Origin: Flaccisagitta enflata
Lineage: Eukaryota > Chaetognatha > Sagittoidea > Aphragmophora
Reading direction: 5' to 3'
Assembly: GCA_965153355.1 (NCBI GenBank)
Contig: OZ231127.1
Location: forward strand, 66,712,001-66,776,000
DNA: 64,000 nucleotides
Of the stretch, positions 1-12,358 are shown in pieces. A program made the translations under genes and the position numbers. How positions within the stretch are numbered: the stretch's first letter is position 1; every line of letters starts with the position of its first letter. The notes under the pieces are model-generated. The model saw nothing but the letters and a program-made list of their open reading frames with translations, did not search any database and was not told the origin of the DNA.

Positions 1-307
<307 letters not shown>

Positions 308-309
308 CC

Positions 310-640
310 CCGAGGTTCCCCTTTGCCCTGTCCCTTCTTTCTGTCCGAGGATTCTCTGACTTCCTGAGATAGTCCGTCTCGTGCTTTGGGGTCGTGTCAA
401 AACGGCCATTTATGAAGCTAGTGACACAGAAAATGTGTCATTAACCCATGAAAATTATCGTTATGACACGGCCATTAAGGGCCGTAACAAAACGATCCTT
501 TTTTGGTGTTACAACACTCATGGCATGCCGCAGTTTTGAAACACTTTTTTTTGGGCATAAAAACACGCGTTTCATACAGTTGGCATACCGATGCTAAAAA
601 ACTAAATGTAGCTGCTATTTTCTTGTATCACAAGGCCCAC
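310..640. other. No gene seen; unassigned
   Basis: Mixed-composition DNA with a few short inverted words, for example a palindromic ACGGCC..GGCCGT near 470-485. No open frame, splice pattern or RNA gene is visible. Confidence 0.5.
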
Positions 641-644
641 TTTT

Positions 645-920
645 TGCGTTTCTGAAACGCATAAAAATTAAGTTATGCAACGACAGCATTTAGTGTTTCA
701 GAAACCCCCTTTTTGGCGTTTCAGAAACGGCACTTTTGGCGTTTTAGAATCACCATTTTTGGCGTTTCATTAACGCCATTTTTAGCGTTTCATTTACGCC
801 ATTTTTGGCGTTTCAGAAATGCCATTTTTGGCGTTTCAGAAACGCCATTTTTAGCATTTCAGAAACGCCATTTTTGGCATTTCAGAAACGCCATTTTTGG
901 CATTTCATAAACACCAAAAT
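645..920. repeat. Palindromic minisatellite, about 23-24 bp unit
   Basis: The unit TTTTTGGCGTTTCAGAAACG and its variants repeat about ten times. Each unit contains GGCGTTTC-A-GAAACGCC, a perfect 8-bp-arm palindrome with one central base, so the tract could form serial cruciforms. The short open frame across it is a by-product of the repeat. Confidence 0.9.
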
Positions 921-1034
921 GTGAAGGAAGGAAACACCACTTCTTAGCGTTTGTTAAATGCAAAAAAAGATTGTTCTTGAAGCGCCCATTCTTGTATTGT
1001 TAGAAAAATGCTTTGTTTTGACCAAGAAAAAAAA

Positions 1035-1180
1035 AACAAAGCTGGATACGCAGCCAATACATGTCGCAGACGAGTGGGCAAGAGCGGAAATGCTTGTTTT
1101 TTTCCACTTGTGCACACAGACTGACGGACAGACTACTGGACGGACAAAGCCTCTTATAGAGCGGCCAATCCGCAACTAAC
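1035..1180 (+). mobile_element. TCCG element, subfamily E (degenerate)
   Basis: It starts ACAAAGCTGGATACGC and has a GTGGGCAAGAGCGGAAATGC block, a GACGGACAGAC core and AAAGCCTCTTATAGAG before a decayed CCGCAACT end. The order matches better E copies at 62758-62931. A D-type element abuts it directly. Confidence 0.7.
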
Positions 1181-1382
1181 AAGGCCTGATAAGGGCTACC
1201 CCAGTCGCGTGTGGGTGGTCAGGGGCCATATTTGAGGTCAGGGGAGCATTTGGGCAAGAGCGGCATGCCCAAAAGCCCCATAGATGCTGAAAAAGTAATT
1301 GTGACGGACCAACAGATGGATGAATTGATGGACGGATGGACCGGGGTGTAGAGACTAGAGTCGCGCAGCATGCGACTGAAAA
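1179..1382 (+). mobile_element. TCCG element, subfamily D
   Basis: The order is AACAAGGCC start, AGTCGCGTGTGGGTGG near the start, a GGCCATATTTGAGG block, a GACGGACC-type core, and the end hairpin AGTCGCGCAGCATGCGACT followed by an A run. It is about 200 bp, has no coding capacity and is presumably non-autonomous. Confidence 0.75.
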
Positions 1383-1446
1383 CCACTAGCATACTCAAGA
1401 GGAGGAAGGCGACGAATCCTTATTTTGCTTAAGAATAAGGCCAGAG

Positions 1447-1757
1447 ACAAGGCTACCTAGTTACCTGCTGGTGGGCAGGGGCAGCAATAAACAAGTCATC
1501 CAATGATTGCATATGGTCAGCGGTACCCAATGCCCTGCTTGGAGTGATCAGCTGAAGAAGTAGAGTGAGAGCACTCAGAGCAGGGAGCGGCCCCAAAGGG
1601 CCGATGTCATGTAGGACAGGGATGCATCTAAAACGCTTGATTTCCCACTTTTCAACTCCGACGGAACAACATACCAATGGACCAACAGACTAATAGACCA
1701 ATAGACCAACAAATGGATAAAGCCTTTGATAGAGTTGCATGTCCGCAACTAAAAAGA
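1447..1757 (+). mobile_element. TCCG element E with a nested B tail fragment
   Basis: The E order (ACAAGGCTACC start, GGTGGGCAGGGGC, AAACGCTTG, core, AGTTGCATGTCCGCAACT hairpin end) is interrupted at about 1482-1630 by a minus-oriented foldback B end. That insert includes GGTCAGCGGTACCC and GCGGCCCCAAAGGGCCGATG. Confidence 0.75.
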
Positions 1758-1782
1758 CGCTTGGCTGCGTGAGTCCAGAGAA

Positions 1783-2365
1783 AACAAAGTTGGATACACG
1801 GCAGTACCCGATGCCCTTCTTGGAGTGATCAAGTGAAGTAGTGGAGTGAGAGCAGGGCAGCGGCTTCAAAGAGCCAATCTCTGTAGGACACAGGGTTGAA
1901 TTTTGAGACGTCCTGAGGCAGATTTGAAGTCGGGATGGCAGTATTTAGTCCAAAGAAGCATTTTGAGATATGGGGGGCAGGCTTGAGGCCTAGAGGACAA
2001 CTTTGAGGACTGAAGAGATGATTTGAGGCCTGGAGGGTGGATTCGAGGTCTAGAGGGCTGATTTGAGGTCTTGAGGACAGATATGAGGTCTGAAGAGCTG
2101 ATTTGAGCTCTCAAGGGCTAAATTGAGGTCTGAAAGGGCTAATTTGAGGGCTCAGAGGGACAAAATCAGGCCTGAGCCTGCAGACTTAAGGCTCCGATGG
2201 CCAAGGGGGTGGAAGGACGGAAGGACAGACGGACATCTCAAAATTCCCCCCTGTGTCTACAGGATATTGGCCCTTTGGGGCCGCTGCCCAGAAACCACTT
2301 GCTATTCAAAAATTCTATGGACGGATGAATGGCAAGGTGTAGAGTCGCGTGTCCGCGACAAAAAA
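1783..2365 (+). mobile_element. TCCG element G split by a nested foldback B
   Basis: The left piece 1783-1802 (ACAAAGTTGGATACACGGC) and right piece 2293-2365 (CTTGCTATTCAAAAATTC, then GTAGAGTCGCGTGTCCGCGA) together match the uninterrupted copy at 37782-37935. The B element at 1803-2292 lies exactly between them. Confidence 0.75.
1803..2292 (-). mobile_element. Foldback element B (nested copy)
   Basis: In minus orientation, a truncated tail is followed by GCAGGGCAGCGGC, TGTAGGACACAGGG, a 20-21-bp GAGGTCTGAGGGCTGATTT-like minisatellite, then the inverted arm CCCCTGTGTCTACAGGATAT and GGCCCTTTGGGGCCGCTGCCC. Open frames through it come from the minisatellite. Confidence 0.8.
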
Positions 2366-2457
2366 TGCTTCTCTGAATCTTTTTGGAATAAATAAGTTGA
2401 TTTTTTTTCTCAGAAAAATTAAATGATTCATTTTTGCTAGCTTTCTCTTTACTCATT

Positions 2458-3106
2458 TTTTGGCAGCGCCCCCGAAGGGGACGAAGTCCTGTAGAACACA
2501 GGGGGACTTTTGTTCGTTCGTCCCATCGTTTGTCCATTTGTCTGTTCGTCTTCCCCTCATCAGGCCCCTCAGGCCTCAAATCTGGCCTCAGAGACCTCAA
2601 ATCTGGCCTATTAGGCCTCAAATCCAGCCTCTCAGGCCTCAAATCCAGCCTCTCAGGCCTCAAATCCAGCCTCTCAGGCTTCAAATCTGGCCTCTCAGGC
2701 CTCAAATCCAACCTCTTAGGCCTCAAACCCGGCCTCTCTGGCCTCCAATTAGGCTTCTCAGGCCTCAAATCCAAATTATCAGGCCTTAAACCTGGCCTCT
2801 CAGGCCTCAAATTAGGCCTCTCAGGCCTCAAATCAGCTCTCTTAAGGCTCAAGTTAGCCCTCTCAAGCTTCAGATTGGCATCATCAGGCCTTACATCAGC
2901 CTTCTTAGACCTCAATTTAGGCTCTTAAAGGCCTCTATAGCATCTCATCCACTTCTTCAGGCAGGACAAACAAAAGTCCCCCTGTGTTCTACGGGACTTC
3001 GTCCCCTTCGGGGCCGCTGCCCTGCTTCCCCTCACTCCAATTAACAATCACTCAAAGCAGGGCAACGGGTATCGCTGACCACATATTGCCCTTGGGCGAC
3101 CTGTTT
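2458..3106 (+). mobile_element. Foldback element A, copy 1
   Basis: The left arm (GGCAGCG..CCCGAAGGGGACGAAGTCC, TGTAGAACACAGGGGGACTT) is the inverted copy of the right arm near 2970-3025. Between them lies a 20-21-bp minisatellite (CTCAGGCCTCAAATCTGGCC, about 2565-2935). The tail contains TGCCCTGCTT paired with AAGCAGGGCA, then ATCGCTGACCACATATT and a terminal GCCC-TT-GGGC hairpin. No transposase is present. Proline- or leucine-patterned open frames on both strands are minisatellite artefacts. Confidence 0.85.
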
Positions 3107-3208
3107 TCATTTCTTTTACACCTAAGCTGACTCACCTTGCAAGATAATATGCTCTAGTCACGTGCTACACCCTACTTTATTGGTTGGTCAGTCTGTCCAT
3201 TGATCCCC

Positions 3209-3587
3209 TTTTGGGCAGCGGCCCCTCCTTCGTCTGCTTCTTCTCCATTCCCCTCCCCCTTGAATCTCAATTTCAAGGCCCTAATTTTAGTCTCGAGGCC
3301 GGAGGCCCAGATATCTGCTCGAGGCCCAAATCTAAGTCTCAATGCCCCAATTCTAGCCTCAAGCCCCAGATTATAGCCTCAAGGCTGGTATTTGGACCTC
3401 AAGACTGAGACTTGAGGGAGGGAGACGGAGAAGAATGAGAAGGAACAGAAAATTCCCAATATGTGTAAAAGCAAAGGTCATTGACCCCCTTTGGCTGCTA
3501 CCCTGCCTCCCCTTCAACTTCAAGCATAACCTACTTAGGCAGGGCACGGGTACCGCTGACCATCTAACACTTTTGCGGACTATTAGC
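3209..3587 (+). mobile_element. Foldback element C, copy 1 (short)
   Basis: It starts TTTTGGGCAGCGGCCCC, has a degraded CAAGGCCC/CTCGAGGCC minisatellite, an AATATGTGTAAAAGCAAAGG arm, then GGCAGGGCACGGGTACCGC and an end resembling CGCTTTTGCG-ACTATT. It abuts the next B element head to tail. Confidence 0.75.
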
Positions 3588-4260
3588 TTTTTGGGCAGCG
3601 GCCCCAAAGGGCCGATGTCCTGTAGGACACAGGGGTGAATTTCCAGACGTCCGTACGTACGTCCGTACGTCCGTACGTCCGTACGTACGTCCCTCCCCCC
3701 CCGAGGCCCCTCTCAGACCCCAAATCAGCCCTCTCAAGCCCAAAATCAGCCCTCTCAAGCCCAAAATCAGCCCTCTCAGGCCCAAAATCAGCCCTCTCAA
3801 GCCCAAAATCAGCCCTCTCAAGCCCAAAATCAGCCCTCTCAGGCCCAAAATCAGCCCTCTCAGACTCAAAATCAGCCCTCTCAGGCCCAAAATCAGCTCT
3901 TTCAGCTCCAAAATTAGCTCCAAATTAGCCCCAAATCAGCCCTCTCAAGCCCAAAATCAGCCCTCTTCAAGCCCAAAATCAGCTCTCTCAGGCCCAAAAT
4001 CAGTCCTCTCAGGCCCGAAATCAGCCCTTTCAGCTCCAAAATTAGCTCTCTAATACCCTAAATCAGCCTTGTCAGGCTCAAAATCAAGCATGTCAGCCCT
4101 TTAATGTGCCTTCTAAGGACGTCTGGAAATTCACCCCTGTGTCCTACAGGACATCGGCCCTTTGGGGCCGCTGCCCTGCTCTCACTATACTTCTTCAGCT
4201 GATCACTCCTAGCAGGGCATCGGGTACCGCTGACCATGTGCGATCCTTGGATGACTAGTT
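3588..4260 (+). mobile_element. Foldback element B, copy 2 (most complete)
   Basis: The left arm TTTTTGGGCAGCGGCCCCAA, GGGCCGATGTCCTGTAGGAC and ACAGGGGTGAATTTCCAGAC recurs inverted at about 4108-4165. The core is a 20-21-bp minisatellite (CCCTCTCAAGCCCAAAATCA) of about 19 units, preceded by a (GTAC/GTCC) stretch. The tail has GCCCTGCT/AGCAGGGC, TACCGCTGACCATG and a terminal ATCC-TT-GGAT hairpin before GACTAGTT. Confidence 0.85.
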
Positions 4261-4401
4261 TTTACTTTTATGAGGTCTTTGGCCTAACAGGCTTTGTTTT
4301 AACAATTATTGCGGTGAAACATTTAACCATTAATGCACCAGACATAACTTTTCTTTTTCAATTGCTGAGTAAAAAAATTCTCCATATCTGTTTGTTTGCC
4401 T

Positions 4402-4684
<283 letters not shown>

Positions 4685-4758
4685 GGCTATCTAAAAAGAG
4701 AGCATGTCTAGAGGGTGTCTAGAGACAAAGAGAGGGAAGAGCGAGACAGGAGAGAGAC

Positions 4759-5429
4759 AACAGGTCGCCCAAGGGCAATATTTGGTCAGCGATACCCGTT
4801 GCCCTGCTTTGCATGATTGTGAATTTGTGTGAGGGGAAGCAGGGCAGCGGCCCCAAAGGGGACCTTCATTCGTCCTGCCTGAAAATGTTTATGAGATGCT
4901 ATAATCAGCTGATTGAAGGCCTTCAAGAGTATGAAGGCTTTTCCAAGGCTAACTTGAGGCACAGGAGGCCAGGTTTGAGGCCATCAGGTGTGACAAGCTG
5001 GATTTGAGGCATTACAGGCCAGATTTGAGGCCTGAGAGGCCATATTTGAAAGGCTGGATTTGAGGCTTGAGAGGCTAGATCTAAGACCTGAGAGGGCTAA
5101 TTTGAGGCCTGAGAGGGCTAATTTAAGGCCTGCAAGGCCAGGTGTGAGGCCTGACAGGCCAGAATTGAGGCCTTCATGGCCAGATGTGGCCTGAGAGGCT
5201 AGATTTGAGAGGCTGAAATTGAGGCTTAAGAGACCAGATTTGAGGCCTGACGGGCCAGATTTCAAGCCAGAGAGGCCAGATTTGAGGCTTGAGAGGCCTG
5301 ATTTAAGGCCTGAGAGGCCAGATGAGGGGGGACGGACAAGCGAACGAAAGAACGAACGGACGGACCAACGGACGAACAAAAGTCCCCCTGTGTTCTACAG
5401 GACTTTGTCCTCTTCGGGGCAGCTGCCCA
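4759..5429 (-). mobile_element. Foldback element A, copy 2
   Basis: In minus orientation it starts AACAGGTCGCCCAAGGGCAA (tail hairpin), then GGTCAGCGATACCCG, GCAGGGCAGCGGCCCC, a long minisatellite (GAGGCCTGAGAGGCCAGATT, about 4905-5330) and the opposite arm AGTCCCCCTGTGTTCTACAG with a degraded CTTCGGGGCAGCTGCCC end. Confidence 0.85.
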
Positions 5430-5549
5430 CAATGAGGGAGAAGAGAGGGGTCTCGAGAAAGAGAAGAAGAGAGGGAAAGGATGGGCTCTTCCCTCGTGGT
5501 GATCACGCGGCTCAATTATTCCCTCTCATTCACCCACGCATGTTCTCTT

Positions 5550-5815
5550 GTCTTTATCTTCTTCTTCTTCTTTTTCTTTTTCTTTTTCTTTTTCTTTTTC
5601 TTTTTCTTTTTCTTCTTCTTCTTTCTCTTCTTCTTCTTACTCTTCTTCTTCTTCTTCTTCTCCTTTGCTGTCTCTTCTTCTTCTTCTCCTTCTTCTTCTT
5701 CTTCTTCTTCTTCTTCTTCTTCTTCTTCTTCTTCTTCTTCTTCTTCTTCTTCTTCTTCTTCTTCTTCTTCTTCTTCTTCTCCTTCTTCTTCTTCTTTTTC
5801 TTTTTTTTTCTTTCA
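5550..5815. repeat. (CTTTTT)n then (CTT)n polypyrimidine tract
   Basis: The + strand is almost purely pyrimidine. It immediately precedes a dispersed repeat copy at 5818. Confidence 0.95.
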
Positions 5816-5817
5816 CG

Positions 5818-5945
5818 GCTTTCAAGGGATCGGTTTAAGCCTCATGAAAACAGCAGCTCATGACACTTAGTATGGAGTTCCCAAATACTATGGGGCAGGC
5901 CGGAAAAATGCGCGCAAAAAAATCTATATTGTAGGAAGCCGGTAA
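5818..5945 (+). repeat. Dispersed repeat R1, copy 1
   Basis: About 125 bp (AAGGGATCGGTTTAAGCC, then CATGAAAACAGCAGCTCATG, GGGGCAGGCCGGAAAAATGC, TAGGAAGCC). It recurs in inverse orientation at 9538-9656. Both copies sit next to long pyrimidine tracts. Origin unknown. Confidence 0.85.
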
Positions 5946-6082
5946 GTGCCCTATGTATTCAATTACGAAAAGTCTTTTTTTTTTCAATTTTCCCCTCCTT
6001 ATGATTTTACGTTACATCCTTAACTTGGCTTCCTTAAAGTAGATATACTCTATATTGGTTGAGGTGAAGATGATGCTTTGCT

Positions 6083-6152
6083 TAATCTATCCTTAACTTG
6101 TCCTAGACTTGTCCTAGACTTGTCCTAGACTTGTCCTAGACTTGTCCAAGAC
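6083..6152. repeat. Minisatellite, about 11-bp unit CTTGTCCTAGA
   Basis: About six near-identical units. No coding significance is visible. Confidence 0.85.
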
Positions 6153-6211
6153 AGTTAGATTTGTCCTGGACTCGTAAAGCACTGAATTTGTCATAGAGCC
6201 AATGTTTGAAC

Positions 6212-6415
<204 letters not shown>

Positions 6416-6572
6416 TTGTTCGCAGTAAATTCTTTAGTCGCTGGTGCCAAATTTACATTGTTTATGCTCCAAATCAATTTGATAGCTAGAAAATTTAAAA
6501 TACGGATCAGAACACTAGTTGGTGCTCAACTTACGGACAAACAACGGGCTTTTACTATAGAAATTCCGATAA

Positions 6573-6898
6573 AACAAGGCCAAGTTATGGCCAATAAGTG
6601 CGCCTAGCTTGATTAAGAATTTGTGAATCAACGTTTTGAATGAATGAACGAATGAATGAATGAATGAATGAATGAATGAATGAATGAATGAATGAATGAA
6701 TGAATGAATGAATGAATGAATGAATAAATGAACAAATGAATGAATGAAAATGAATGTGGTAAGGCAGGAGAAGTGATAGGAATGAAGACATACGTTAGAA
6801 CCAGCCGTTTTGGACATTTCCAACAATCGCGTTACCGACAGACAGACCAACCAACAGATGGACATGAGCTCTCATAAAAGTGCGAGGACGCACTTAAA
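6573..6898 (+). mobile_element. TCCG element, subfamily F' carrying a (TGAA)n expansion
   Basis: It begins AAACAAGGCCAAG, with AAGTGCGCC near the start, and ends with the hairpin AAGTGCG-AGGA-CGCACTT. Between them are a (TGAA)n tract at 6638-6752 and a CAGACAGACC-type core. The start-proximal AAGTGCG equals the hairpin arm of this copy, while the neighbouring F copy uses AGGTGCG in both places. Confidence 0.7.
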
Positions 6899-7053
6899 CA
6901 GGTGTCACATTTATTTTTTTTATTTGCTTTTAGGTTTCTTTTTAATCAACTCGACCAAATTGTTCCCAAGTTACCCCCCCCCCCTCTATGCATCTTTCCC
7001 CTTCCTGGTTGTTTTTTATCAACTGTTATGATGGAGTTTTGTTTACCTCGAAT

Positions 7054-7186
7054 TTTTAGGTGCGCCAACGCACCTCTATAACTGGCTTTGTCCGTTGGTC
7101 TGTCGGTCGGTCGGTCTGTTGGTTGGTCGGTAACGCATTCGTTCGACGATCCACACGGTGCACCTTATTGGCCTACTTGGCCTTGT
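7054..7186 (-). mobile_element. TCCG element, subfamily F
   Basis: On the + strand it reads TTTTTAGGTGCGCCAACGCA, CCTCTATAACTGGC, TTTGTCCGTTGG, a (GGTC)n core, GGTGCACC, then TATTGGCCTACTTGGCCTTG. The hairpin is AGGTGCG-CCAA-CGCACCT. The intact distal end matches the starts of the 6573 and 51858 copies. Confidence 0.8.
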
Positions 7187-8603
<1,417 letters not shown>

Positions 8604-8611
8604 TCAGTTAA

Positions 8612-8683
8612 TAAAGATGGCTAAAGAGGCACAGGCAGTCAAGTAGATGAAGAACATATCGCCCGGGAAACATTTTCCTTTTA

Positions 8684-8748
<65 letters not shown>

Positions 8749-8860
8749 GCACAGACAGACAGATAGACAGACACAGCTAAAAAACTGCTAAAGAGGCACG
8801 GGCAAGTAGATGAAGTACATATCGCCTGGGAAATACTTTCTTAGACACAGTAAGTGGCTT
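8612..8860. repeat. Tandem duplication around a (CAGA)n tract
   Basis: The segment CTAAAGAGGCAC..GGCA, AAGTAGATGAAG and CATATCGCC is present at about 8622-8675 and again at about 8788-8840, with (CAGA)n at 8689-8775 between. The unit is about 165 bp, including its microsatellite. Confidence 0.8.
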
Positions 8861-9537
8861 GCCTCACCTATTGAACAGATCAAAACTAGCTTGAACAGAT
8901 TTTTTGTTGGGGAGGCTTCAAAGTATGAAACGACCCTAGAATCGCCTGAAAAATGCATATCGACAGCATTGGTAGCTAAAAACGAAACAAGCTACTTAAT
9001 GGTGCTATTTGGGGGCCACAAAATGGGGGAAATATTGGCCCCTCCCCATGACTCACGCAATGGGTTGCCCGTCACTGTCTTGCCTTGTTTAGAACAGAAA
9101 TTAGCTCTTTCAACAGTAGAGCAATCCCCAGACAACCTCAGGGTAACTCAAGAATATCTCAAGGACAACTCAAGGACAACTCAAGGACAACTCAAGGACA
9201 ACTCAAGGACAACTCAAGGATAACCCAAAGATAACGCAAGGACAGTTTCACAACAGTGCTAGGACCTCTAAAGTTTTTTTCCAGTCAGGATTGAGAAATT
9301 TTGGCAATGACGTATTGATTCTTTAGATCTGGTAATTACTCATAGACAAACTCAGGACTTCCTTAGGAAAAGTCCAGGACATCATTGGGACAACCTAGAT
9401 TTTTATGGGATTTGATTCTGACATTTCGTAGACAGATAAGGCAATGTAAAGCAAGCATCTTATGGCCAATTGGTGAGGTTAGTGTTACAGGATCTTGCGA
9501 AAATGTGCACCATGTCATCCTGATAAGAAGATGGCAC
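8861..9537. other. No gene supported; includes 11-bp minisatellite
   Basis: An open frame crosses 8810-9223, but its end is made by an AACTCAAGGAC minisatellite (about 9130-9235) and it shows no family signature. I treat it as non-coding. The rest is unassigned. Confidence 0.5.
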
Positions 9538-9656
9538 TTGACGTCTTCCTACGGATTTTTTTGCGCGCATTTTTCCGGCCTGCCCCATAGTATTTGGGAA
9601 CACCATACAAAGTCTCATGAGCTGCTGTTTTCATGAGGCTTAAACCGATCCCTTTT
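9538..9656 (-). repeat. Dispersed repeat R1, copy 2 (inverted)
   Basis: Reverse complement of 5818-5945 with a few substitutions (GCGCGCATTTTTCCGGCCTG, CATGAGCTGCTGTTTTCATG, GGCTTAAACCGATCCC). It ends at a (CTTTTT)n tract of opposite polarity, relative to the repeat, to that of copy 1. Confidence 0.85.
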
Positions 9657-9862
9657 TCTTTTTCTTTTTCTTTTTCTTTTTCTTTTTCTTTTTCTTTTTC
9701 TTTTTCTTTTATTTTCTTTTTCTTTTTCTTTTTCTTTTTCTTTTTCTTCTTCTTCTTCTTCTTCTTCTTCTTCTTTTTCTTCTTCTTCTTCTCCTTCTCC
9801 TTCTTCTTCTGCTTCCTTTCCTTCTTCTTCTCCTTCTTCTTCTTCTCCTTCTTCTTTTTGTT
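9651..9862. repeat. (CTTTTT)n / (CTT)n pyrimidine tract
   Basis: Hexanucleotide units followed by trinucleotide units. Phe/Ser and Lys/Glu frames here are artefacts. Confidence 0.95.
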
Positions 9863-9896
9863 CGTCTTCAAAAATCTTCAAAAATTTTCTTTTTGC

Positions 9897-10245
9897 TTTT
9901 TAGATGCGTCCGTCAGGAACGCATCTCTATAAGAGGGTCTGTCCGTCCGTCCGTCCGTCGGTCCGTCCGTCCGTCTGTTGGTCCGTCCGTCCGTCCGTCG
10001 GTCCGTCCGTCCGTCCGTCCGTCGGTCCGTCCTTCGGTCCGTCGGTCCGTTACGCCTGTGCAAAAACCGCGTTTCTCGGCTGTTTTTCGCCACGGCAAGA
10101 TCCTATACTGAAACAAATGATCAACCAACATGTTTTGAGTCTTTTCAACCGTCCCATGTCCATCTGTCTCTCCATACATATGTCACATGATCAATACACG
10201 CTGAGACACAGCCCGGACGCATCGTTGCTCGGTCGGGCTTGTTTT
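9897..10245 (-). mobile_element. TCCG element, subfamily H (full length)
   Basis: On the + strand it opens TTTTAGATGCGTCCG with the hairpin AGATGCGT-(9 nt)-ACGCATCT, then CTATAAGAGGGTCTGTCCGT, a (GTCC/GTCG)n core to about 10050, unique sequence, and the distal end CCCGGACGCATC, then GGTCGGGCTTGTTTT. The distal GGACGCATC is the complement of the hairpin arm GATGCGTCC. A partial hAT-type element follows directly. Confidence 0.75.
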
Positions 10246-10317
10246 CGAGCTTTTGATTTTTTTTCCCATCTCCAGACACTTTGAATTTATTCCCCCGCTC
10301 AACTTTATACACGCCTG
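10246..10317 (+). mobile_element. Truncated hAT-type miniature element
   Basis: The sequence CTTTTGATTTT, CCCATCTCCAGACAC, TTTGAATTTATTCCCCC and CTCAACTTTATACACGCCTG matches the distal part and end of the element at 15394-15714. The other end is missing, cut at the H element. Confidence 0.7.
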
Positions 10318-10344
10318 GTTATTACTCATACCGTATTTTTGTCA

Positions 10345-10674
<330 letters not shown>

Positions 10675-10770
10675 GATTGAACTGAAATCTTACAAAGCTT
10701 TTTAACATCGTTATCTATTCCATAGCTTTATGTTTTTATATCTATCAAGATTTTTAAAAAGATGTAGATA

Positions 10771-11347
10771 CAGTAGATCTTGTCTAGACATGAGATAACG
10801 GGGGCAAGCACTGTGGAAAGACGAATGAAGCCAGGGGAGTAATATTTGGATCATAGACTAATCAAAGGATGCTTAATTCCCCATGATAGCTGGTTGCTAT
10901 GGAAACATATTTCCATGTATTCTCGCTAAAATATCAATATTTTGAGAGATTTTTTTAGGGAACATTGCTTAAAATCAAATTTGCAACAACTTTCCCACAG
11001 TATGTTCTGTAAGAATGTCGCTCGTTTGGCCATTGCTAGGAGCGTATCCATGTGTGACAACCCTTAGCAACCACCAAACAAGCGACATTTTTACAGGACA
11101 TACTGTGGGAAAGTTGTAGGAGACCTTTTAATCTACCATTTAATTCTAAAAAATGTTCCCTCAAAAAATTTCTCAAAATATTGATACTTTAGCGTGAATA
11201 CATGGAAATGTGTTTCCATGGCAACCAGCTATCATAGGCAATAAAGTATCCCTTTATAAGTATATGATCCAAATATTACTCCCCTGGTTTCATTCGTCTT
11301 TCTACAATGCTACCCCCCGTCATCTCAAGTCTAGACGAGATCTACTG
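10771..11347. mobile_element. 577-bp full-length palindrome, mariner-like miniature element
   Basis: The two halves are inverted copies meeting near 11060. The termini are CAGTAGATCTTGTCTAGAC and its near-complement GTCTAGACGAGATCTACTG, each flanked by TA (10769-10770 and 11348-11349), as expected for Tc1/mariner insertion. Shared inner words include GGGGAGTAATATTTGGATCA, AGCTGGTTGC, ACATACTGTGGGAAAGTTG (right arm) and GTCGCT..GTTTGG. There is no transposase; mobility would depend on an enzyme supplied elsewhere. Confidence 0.85.
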
Positions 11348-11349
11348 TA

Positions 11350-11690
11350 TCTTTTCTGTGCAGGAGACTCTGCAGCAGGGATGAAAGGGTTTAGAAAAAA
11401 ATTAGGAACAAAAAAATCCGGGGACAACGCCTCTGCTGCTAAACTAGCGATTTTGTTGCTATTTTTAGTGAATTCTGGGTCCTCTTAGCGACAAGAATTT
11501 CTCATCTAGCTCCTAGCAAATTATCTAGCGATTTATATCAAAACCCCTAGCTAATCTAGCTAATTCTAGCGAATTTTAGAGAATTTCAGCTCATTCTCTC
11601 CATTTTTGCTAAACATTTATCCATTTTGTATAGAAAAATTGCGGCTCTAGACATTTCTTCTCCCAACTATCTTGCTCTCTACTAAATGTA
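11350..11690. other. No gene seen; CTAGC-rich stretch
   Basis: Contains a loose CTAGC(G/T)AATT-type repetition at about 11440-11600 and otherwise unassigned sequence. Confidence 0.5.

Positions 11691-12358
<668 letters not shown>

Noticed and set aside
2238-2928. Pro/Arg/Asp/Leu heptad-like proteins on both strands
   Set aside because: They follow the 20-21-bp minisatellite of foldback element A and recur wherever that array occurs.
8810-9223. 137-codon frame on the + strand
   Set aside because: No family features, and its C-terminal third is an 11-bp minisatellite.
9893-10111. Ser/Val/Arg-Pro repeat protein
   Set aside because: Direct translation of the (GTCC)n core of a TCCG element.
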